Shown: piece by piece, positions 16,995 to 21,248 of the stretch
How positions within the stretch are numbered: position 1 is the first letter of the stretch
Layout: every line of letters starts with the position of its first letter
DNA from: Chara braunii
Taxonomy: Eukaryota > Streptophyta > Charophyceae > Charales > Characeae
Direction of reading: 5' to 3'
Length of the DNA stretch: 21,248 nt
Assembly (NCBI GenBank): GCA_003427395.1
Contig: BFEA01000090.1
Span: forward strand, 2,237,611 to 2,258,858
Program-made: the position numbers and the translations under genes
Notes under the pieces: model-generated
What the model saw: only the letters and a program-made list of their open reading frames with translations
Told to the model about the DNA's origin: nothing
Database searches by the model: none

Positions 16995-17244
16995 TCCTTC
17001 TTTTTTTTTTCGTTTCCATACTTGCCTTTTTTTGGCTTTTTTTTTTCGGGGGGGGGAGGGAAGTGAGGAAACCTTTATTCATGAAAACATGAGGCAAAGA
17101 ATCCTCACAAACAACCCGGAACGAACACCAACAATGTACTGGGACCAATACCCAGTTTGGTAGTGGGATTTTCCCAACGACACATGACAAAGCTAGTTTT
17201 GCCCGCCTGGGGCCAAGTCTGGAAGACCTTATAATTCTAAGTTG

Positions 17245-17247
<3 letters not shown>
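16995..17247 (-). other. possible retroelement 3' end on minus strand
   Basis: On the minus strand the sequence ends ATGAATAAAGGTTTCCTC near 17070-17088, then a C-run and A-runs (T-runs on the plus strand at 17001-17010 and 17038-17046). AATAAA followed by A-rich DNA would suit a polyadenylated transcript end. No coding sequence can be tied to it. Confidence 0.35.

Positions 17248-17248
<1 letters not shown>

Positions 17249-17284
<36 letters not shown>
17249..17284 (+). repeat. (TTA)n microsatellite
   Basis: About twelve TTA/ATT units. On the minus strand it follows the LINE 3' motif and may be the element's tail. Confidence 0.95.
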
Positions 17285-17286
<2 letters not shown>

Positions 17287-17875
17287 AATAAATGTTCCAA
17301 TTTATTCATGGGGAAAAACAAGTGTTAGGAACCAGGCCCAGCGTCCCTTATAATTGGAATACATTGATGATTGATGAAATTTTGGGATGACTCAGGAACA
17401 CTTCAGGATGATTGAGATAATAAGTTAGATATTGAAGCTGATAACTCAAAGTGCTTATCTACTCAGATTTAACATTCTACCCTAACCATAATCTCAGATA
17501 TCCATACCAACCAGCCAGTCTCTACCCAACTAATCATGTATACCAACCAAGCCTCTCCCCGGTCTCACACCCCAATCTAGCTAGGTTACATGGCAGTGCC
17601 ACCCACCCCAGCGCCGACCCTCGTCAGCCAGATTGTAGCCTTTGGTCAAGTATTGTAATTGCCTTCCACCCTCATCAATCCCCAAATCTTTATTCAAGGC
17701 TTCAAGCTCCTATTTAGGTTACAGGGTGATGCCCTAGCACCGACCAACGTTGTTCTGGATGCTACTCAACCTGGGCAAGAACACAATTAAAACTCAATTA
17801 GAAAATCAGCTAGACTATAATGTAACCTAAGAATTCTGATAAGATAATAGTGGGATCTTGAGCAAACAACCAATC

Positions 17876-17965
17876 TGATGGTAATGGTGATGGTGATGGT
17901 GATGATGTTGATGATGTTGATGACGTTGATGACGTTGATGATGATGATACTTGATGTTGATTGAC
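17876..17965 (+). repeat. GATG/TTGATG-rich tract
   Basis: Repeated GGTGAT, then TTGATGATG and TTGACG units. TTGATG tails are known for some plant LINE clades, but nothing upstream here is recognisably coding, so this stays a simple repeat. Confidence 0.75.
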
Positions 17966-18380
17966 CCTCCCCTGTTCACCTTTCCTCTTTTCCCCTCTTA
18001 CCACCCCTCCTCTCCCTTGCTGTCTCCGCTAATTAAAACCATTATGTTGTTGAATGGTTCCTCACAGCCCCAACAATAGGAAAACCTCTCTCTACCCTAC
18101 TCCCCTCAAAGAAGGTTGTTCCCCCCAAAAGCCTACCTCAAGCTATCTCTGCCCTACTCTGCCATCGCTAGTAGATGATGTTCCGCCTTCCATTTTTCCC
18201 AGCCCCAGAGTTAGACAATCCCCCTTGTCTGCCCTTATTCCCTACTTCCCACCTTGTGTTTCCCCTGCAGAAAAGAGATCTCCCACTCAATCCATCCTGC
18301 CCTCCACGTCAACAACCTTGTGGGGAGGATTTTTACAACCACAAGTATAAAAAAGAACAGGGAAATACGAATTGAGTGGT

Positions 18381-18440
18381 TGATGATGATGATGATGGTG
18401 ATGATGGTGATGATGATGATAATGGTTGATGAAGCTGATG
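18381..18440 (+). repeat. (GAT)n-type tract
   Basis: GATGATGATGATGGTGATGATGG units followed by GATGATAATGG and TTGATGAAGCTGATGAG. A second tract of the kind at 17876-17965. Confidence 0.75.
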
Positions 18441-18685
18441 AGAATAGAAAACTCAATGAGATGATGACGACAAGAACAACCCTAGGCCCATTCTATTCTA
18501 CCCTACAGTAAGCAATCTCTTTTTGAGCTCCGTCTAATTCGACCGAGTGGATCTTCGATCCCCTTCCACCTTGACACTCTCTTCCACGACTTCCCTCTTG
18601 CCTCCTACTGGGATGGGATAATGAATCCTTTGTTGTAATTTGCACTGCGGATAAAGCACCCGAGTGCCCCGGTCGATCAAGCTGG

Positions 18686-19221
18686 TTAGACACTCCGAGA
18701 ACACTAACCCCTCTACCTCCCCTATCTTAACTAACTTATCCTTATTTGCCCAGGTTTCCACGAACCATCTTCTGGCCTGCTGTCTATTCTTGCTCTTGGC
18801 GACCTTTCTGTCCCAGTTCGCAGCTATGGCGTGGCTGATCATATTTTTTTGAAAGTGTGTTTCATTTCGCTGTCGTGCATGTTTTCATTTTGAAGACCTA
18901 CTTGTTCCTACCCTGCTGGATGACCCAGATCAACACCGCCCTAATTACTTGCGCCACGTATCCCCAACCTTTTTCGAGGCTCAGTCCTTCTGGAACTCCT
19001 CCCAATAGTAACCACAGTTTATCCCAGGTCAAGGTATTGTCTGAGGTTTCCTCCCATTTCGCATTCCACCAGGGTGTAGCGGCCATAGAGAGCAGCCATA
19101 GCCATGCTGCCAACCGTTGTGACGGCATAGTAGTAAGCTGTTGCCAGCGTCTATCCTTTATCTTGATGATCTTCTTCGGCTCCATCTGCAGTAGTTTTGC
19201 CCATTGCTCTGAGGCCACCAT
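18686..19221 (-). pseudogene. LINE ORF2 C-terminus, decayed
   Basis: The minus-strand protein lines up with the LINE at 3624-4292. WWNAKWEE and TWDKLWLLLGGVPEG match WWRFHWHN and DWSDIWMLTGSLPAG. GWGYVAQVIRAVLIWVI matches EWGYIALCCRGVLMDVI. RNK-stop-VFKMK matches RNMRVFRGE, with the VF pair in register across the stop. AANWDRK and RRWFVETWANKDKL match KADWQRN and FVWFQKTWAKEKRL. In-frame stops lie at 18898-18900 and 18862-18864, and there is a frame change near 18845. The zinc-binding cysteines are not recognisable, so it is upstream-truncated or too diverged. It is older than the plus-strand LINE. Confidence 0.65.
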
Positions 19222-19280
19222 TTTTTTTTATTTATTTTTTTTAAACTGGCTTTCTGCCATGTCATGGAACATATATATGA

Positions 19281-19394
<114 letters not shown>

Positions 19395-19459
19395 TTTTCC
19401 CTTTTACTACCTACCACTACTCCTAAACCACAAGTACCTCGCCCAGTGTGGGGAAATTA

Positions 19460-19480
19460 GGGAAAACTGGCAGTTTTCCC
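19460..19480. repeat. perfect 21-bp palindrome
   Basis: GGGAAAACTG, a single G, then CAGTTTTCCC. Ten paired bases with a one-base centre. It lies in a GC-rich stretch with no recognised gene. Confidence 0.85.
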
Positions 19481-19727
19481 AAACTCCTGAGAATTCGGAG
19501 GCCGGGCCCGACGACGGCTGCCATTGATAAATCTGATCGGCGGCGGTCGTTTCGTTTTGGCCATCCGAAAAGGTCTGAGGCCCACCCGAGGCCCGCTATT
19601 TTCCCACACGGCAAGGTACTAGTGGTCTAAGGGTATACAGAGGCCCCCTGCAAGCATGGCTTTGTATCTCTCTTCGGTAAAGGGGGGTTACCTCTCTTGG
19701 TGGAGGGAGGTAAAGGCATGCCCTAGG

Positions 19728-19797
19728 GTTTAGGGTGCAGGGTTGGGGCTGCCAGCGATGTACCGTTTAGGGTGCAGGTTTGGGGCCGCCAGTGGGG
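19728..19797 (+). repeat. 37-bp tandem duplication
   Basis: GTTTAGGGTGCAGGGTTGGG at 19728 recurs at 19765 as GTTTAGGGTGCAGGTTTGGG, both followed by GC(T/C)GCCAG. TTTAGGG inside each copy is the plant telomere heptamer, but single occurrences 37 bp apart are not telomeric DNA. Confidence 0.8.
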
Positions 19798-19906
19798 CCC
19801 CAGCTAACACAAAAGGACCGAGCGTTTGCCAAGTAACTGTACCTCCCTTTTCATCTTCCCCCCACCCACATCGAGTCTAAAGCCAACTCTTTCTCCCACA
19901 AACCAT

Positions 19907-19973
19907 TCACACACACACACACACACACACACCCAAAAAAAAGAAAAAAAAAGAAAAAAAAAAAGAAGAAAAA
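19907..19973 (+). repeat. (CA)n and A-rich tract
   Basis: A CACA run at about 19909-19932 followed by AAAAAAG units to 19973. Confidence 0.9.
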
Positions 19974-20022
19974 AGCCATTCACACGCGCACTAACACCCG
20001 TGTTGGCCGGAAGACCTTACTA

Positions 20023-20250
20023 ATCGCCCCATGGCTGACCAAATGTGCAAAGTGCGAAATAATCTTCTGCTACCCCTCTTCCCCCGAACACAACGCACCC
20101 TTATTTTGGCTGTATCTGGCCGCAAACATAGCTTGTATACATTCATTTTTAGGGTGCGTTATGTTCGGGGGAGGACGGGTAGGGTGCAGAAAGATACGTC
20201 GCCCTAATTTTTGTCTTTTGTGCATTTGGTTAAGTGGCGCGGCGAGGCCC
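20023..20250. mobile_element. TIR family F-like element carrying a nested foldback
   Basis: The outer ends are CCATGGCTGACCAAATGTGCAAA at about 20028-20050 and TTTGTGCATTTGGTTAAGTGG with GCGAGGCCC at about 20217-20250. These are weakly inverted to each other, and the right end resembles the right end of 911-1032 (TGGCGAGGCCC). A separate foldback fills the interior. Confidence 0.45.
20062..20194. mobile_element. nested MITE-like foldback, 133 bp
   Basis: The left arm has TACCCCTCTTCCCCCGAACA and CAACGCACCCT up to 20101. The right arm, AGGGTGCGTTATGTTCGGGG with GAGGACGGGTAGGGTGCAGAAAG (20151 to about 20190), is its reverse complement with about three mismatches and a short indel. The loop is about 45 bp. 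No coding capacity. Confidence 0.7.
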
Positions 20251-20324
20251 GATGTACACTTTGTTCCGCTCGTCCAGTTGCACATTCCAATAGTTCATTA
20301 GTTCATTCACGGGTGTGCTAACTG

Positions 20325-20414
20325 AGGGCATACTCACACGGGGGTACCAAAAGTCTAAAAAATTTGGGTCTTTTGGGTCTTTTGGGTCTTTTGGTCCTCG
20401 TGTGAGTATGCCCT
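20325..20414. mobile_element. 90-bp foldback with internal 9-bp tandem repeat
   Basis: AGGGCATACTCACACG at 20325-20340 and CGTGTGAGTATGCCCT at 20399-20414 are perfect inverted copies. Inside, GGTACCAAAAG partly pairs with CTTTTGGTCC, and GGGTCTTTT is repeated three times (about 20365-20392). It forms a long hairpin. Confidence 0.75.
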
Positions 20415-20419
20415 GCGCC

Positions 20420-20458
20420 ACCCTCAAAGCACAAATACAGACCCACATTCGCTTCCTC
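20420..20458 (+). repeat. SINE B-box fragment
   Basis: AAATACAGACCCACATTCGCTTCC parallels AAATACAGACCCGAGTTCGAATCC at 3011-3034. It sits just right of the 90-bp foldback, which may have inserted in the SINE copy. Confidence 0.45.
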
Positions 20459-20587
20459 TTGCAGCGGTGTTGAGATTTTCCGTTTCGGAGCGCCGGCTGG
20501 AGTGGAAGGGTGGGCAAAGGTTTTCTCCACGGCGACAGTAGTTTCGTTGGCAGCGCGTGCGGGCTGCGTTCAAACAGCCGCAGGTGT

Positions 20588-20659
<72 letters not shown>

Positions 20660-20675
20660 GCACACACACACGCAC
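20588..20675 (+). repeat. (CT)n followed by (CA)n microsatellite
   Basis: CT units at 20588-20628 pass directly into CA units to about 20675. Frames across both are not genes. Confidence 0.95.
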
Positions 20676-20780
20676 GGAGCACACAGAGCGGTGGAGGGGG
20701 AAGAGTTTCCTTTCACAATCTGGGTAGAAAAAGAAATAGGTGGATTCCGCCGGCTTGGCGACGTGCAGCCTCTCTCCCTG

Positions 20781-20781
<1 letters not shown>

Positions 20782-20833
<52 letters not shown>
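20782..20833 (+). repeat. (CT)n microsatellite
   Basis: About 26 CT units. Confidence 0.95.
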
Positions 20834-20834
<1 letters not shown>

Positions 20835-21219
20835 CCCCTAACTCCCCAAGATGGGGAATAGATTGATGAAAATAGGTGAATGGATTGATTAGAATAGCCT
20901 TTAATAGGTGAATGGATTAACGAATAGATCGTCTAAACTCGGTGAACAACAACTTGAAGCGGTCATCGCTGTCGTCGGTTGATTTTTCTGCTTCTGTGTT
21001 TCTTCATACTCACCGCCGTCATCGAGTACTATTTTAATTACTTAATCCGAATCCATCGACATGCTAAACTCATCATCTGATTTTTACTCGAGCACGTCTT
21101 CACCATCTGACTCTAAAATCGCCAACATCGAGAACAAGAGTTCCAAACAATAGACGTCGATCGTAATATCGCTCCTGCAATTATGGTATCAGGAAGGAAG
21201 GATCAGAGAGTCTTGAGTG
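20834..21219. other. unassigned sequence
   Basis: No open frame of useful length. ATAGGTGAATGGATT occurs twice at about 20870 and 20904, a small direct repeat. Nothing else is seen. Confidence 0.4.
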
Positions 21220-21248
21220 TTTTTTTTTTTTTTTTTTTTTTTTTTTTT
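21220..21248 (+). repeat. T-run at window end
   Basis: About 28 T bases run to the last position. A poly(A) element on the minus strand beyond the window is possible. Confidence 0.9.

Larger units (their letters stand above)
17247..19221 (-). mobile_element. decayed LINE on minus strand
   Basis: Protein similar to the LINE at 3625 is readable on the minus strand between 19221 and about 18690. The inverted GGGACGCTGGGCCTGG motif at 17332-17347 matches the 3' part of that LINE. A (TAA)n tail (TTA units on the plus strand, 17249-17284) would be its 3' end. The 1.3-kb gap between coding part and tail is long and contains GATGAT repeats, so other insertions are likely inside. The outer limits are uncertain. 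Confidence 0.5.

Noticed and set aside
20230-20866. Ser-Leu, Thr-His and Arg-Glu repeat proteins
   Set aside because: They come from (CT)n and (CA)n microsatellites.

Overview
The window looks like nuclear DNA from a charophyte green alga, most probably Chara braunii or a close relative. I base this on recall of how Chara gag-like and reverse-transcriptase-like proteins read, on the many long homopolymer and dinucleotide tracts, and on the retroelement types present. No database search was possible. I find no intact host gene. The window is a transposon graveyard, and almost every open reading frame is a decayed retroelement piece, a microsatellite translation or a shadow. There is no bacterial-style operon, CRISPR array or defence system, and I found no new cellular system.

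Layout. 1-3550 is a patchwork of short repeats: three foldback or inverted-repeat elements, copies of a tRNA-derived SINE family, a U6 snRNA pseudogene fragment, a four-copy 24-bp tandem array, a LINE 3' tail with poly(A), and a TCCGGA-rich block. 3625-4681 is a 5'-truncated LINE with an intact C-terminal zinc-binding reading frame, a poly(A) tail and a 10-bp target-site duplication. 4682-5340 holds a dispersed repeat in two copies and two tandem perfect hairpins. 5344-7824 is the gag region of an LTR retrotransposon (Ty3/gypsy-like), broken by stops and frameshifts and ending before any protease. 7947-8487 holds ten degenerate copies of a short palindromic motif. 8500-12950 is AT-richer and mostly unexplained, with purine-rich and (CT)n tracts. 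12959-14335 is a reverse transcriptase pseudogene. 15188-16440 has copies of a CCCGGG/poly(A) repeat and very long homopolymers. 16920-19221 contains a second, older LINE on the minus strand. 19285-21248 is microsatellites and two small foldback elements.

The clearest observation is technical. Positions 5658-5695 are an exact 38-bp Nextera (Tn5 mosaic-end) mate-pair junction adapter. It is followed by a perfect 167-bp repeat of the sequence before it. This is an assembly artefact, and removing the extra 205 bp restores one continuous gag reading frame. Anyone using this window should treat 5658-5862 as not genomic.

The genes do not work together as a pathway. What links them is retrotransposition: LINE remnants share a 3'-end motif at three places, and the SINE copies and the U6 fragment look like products of LINE-type retroposition.
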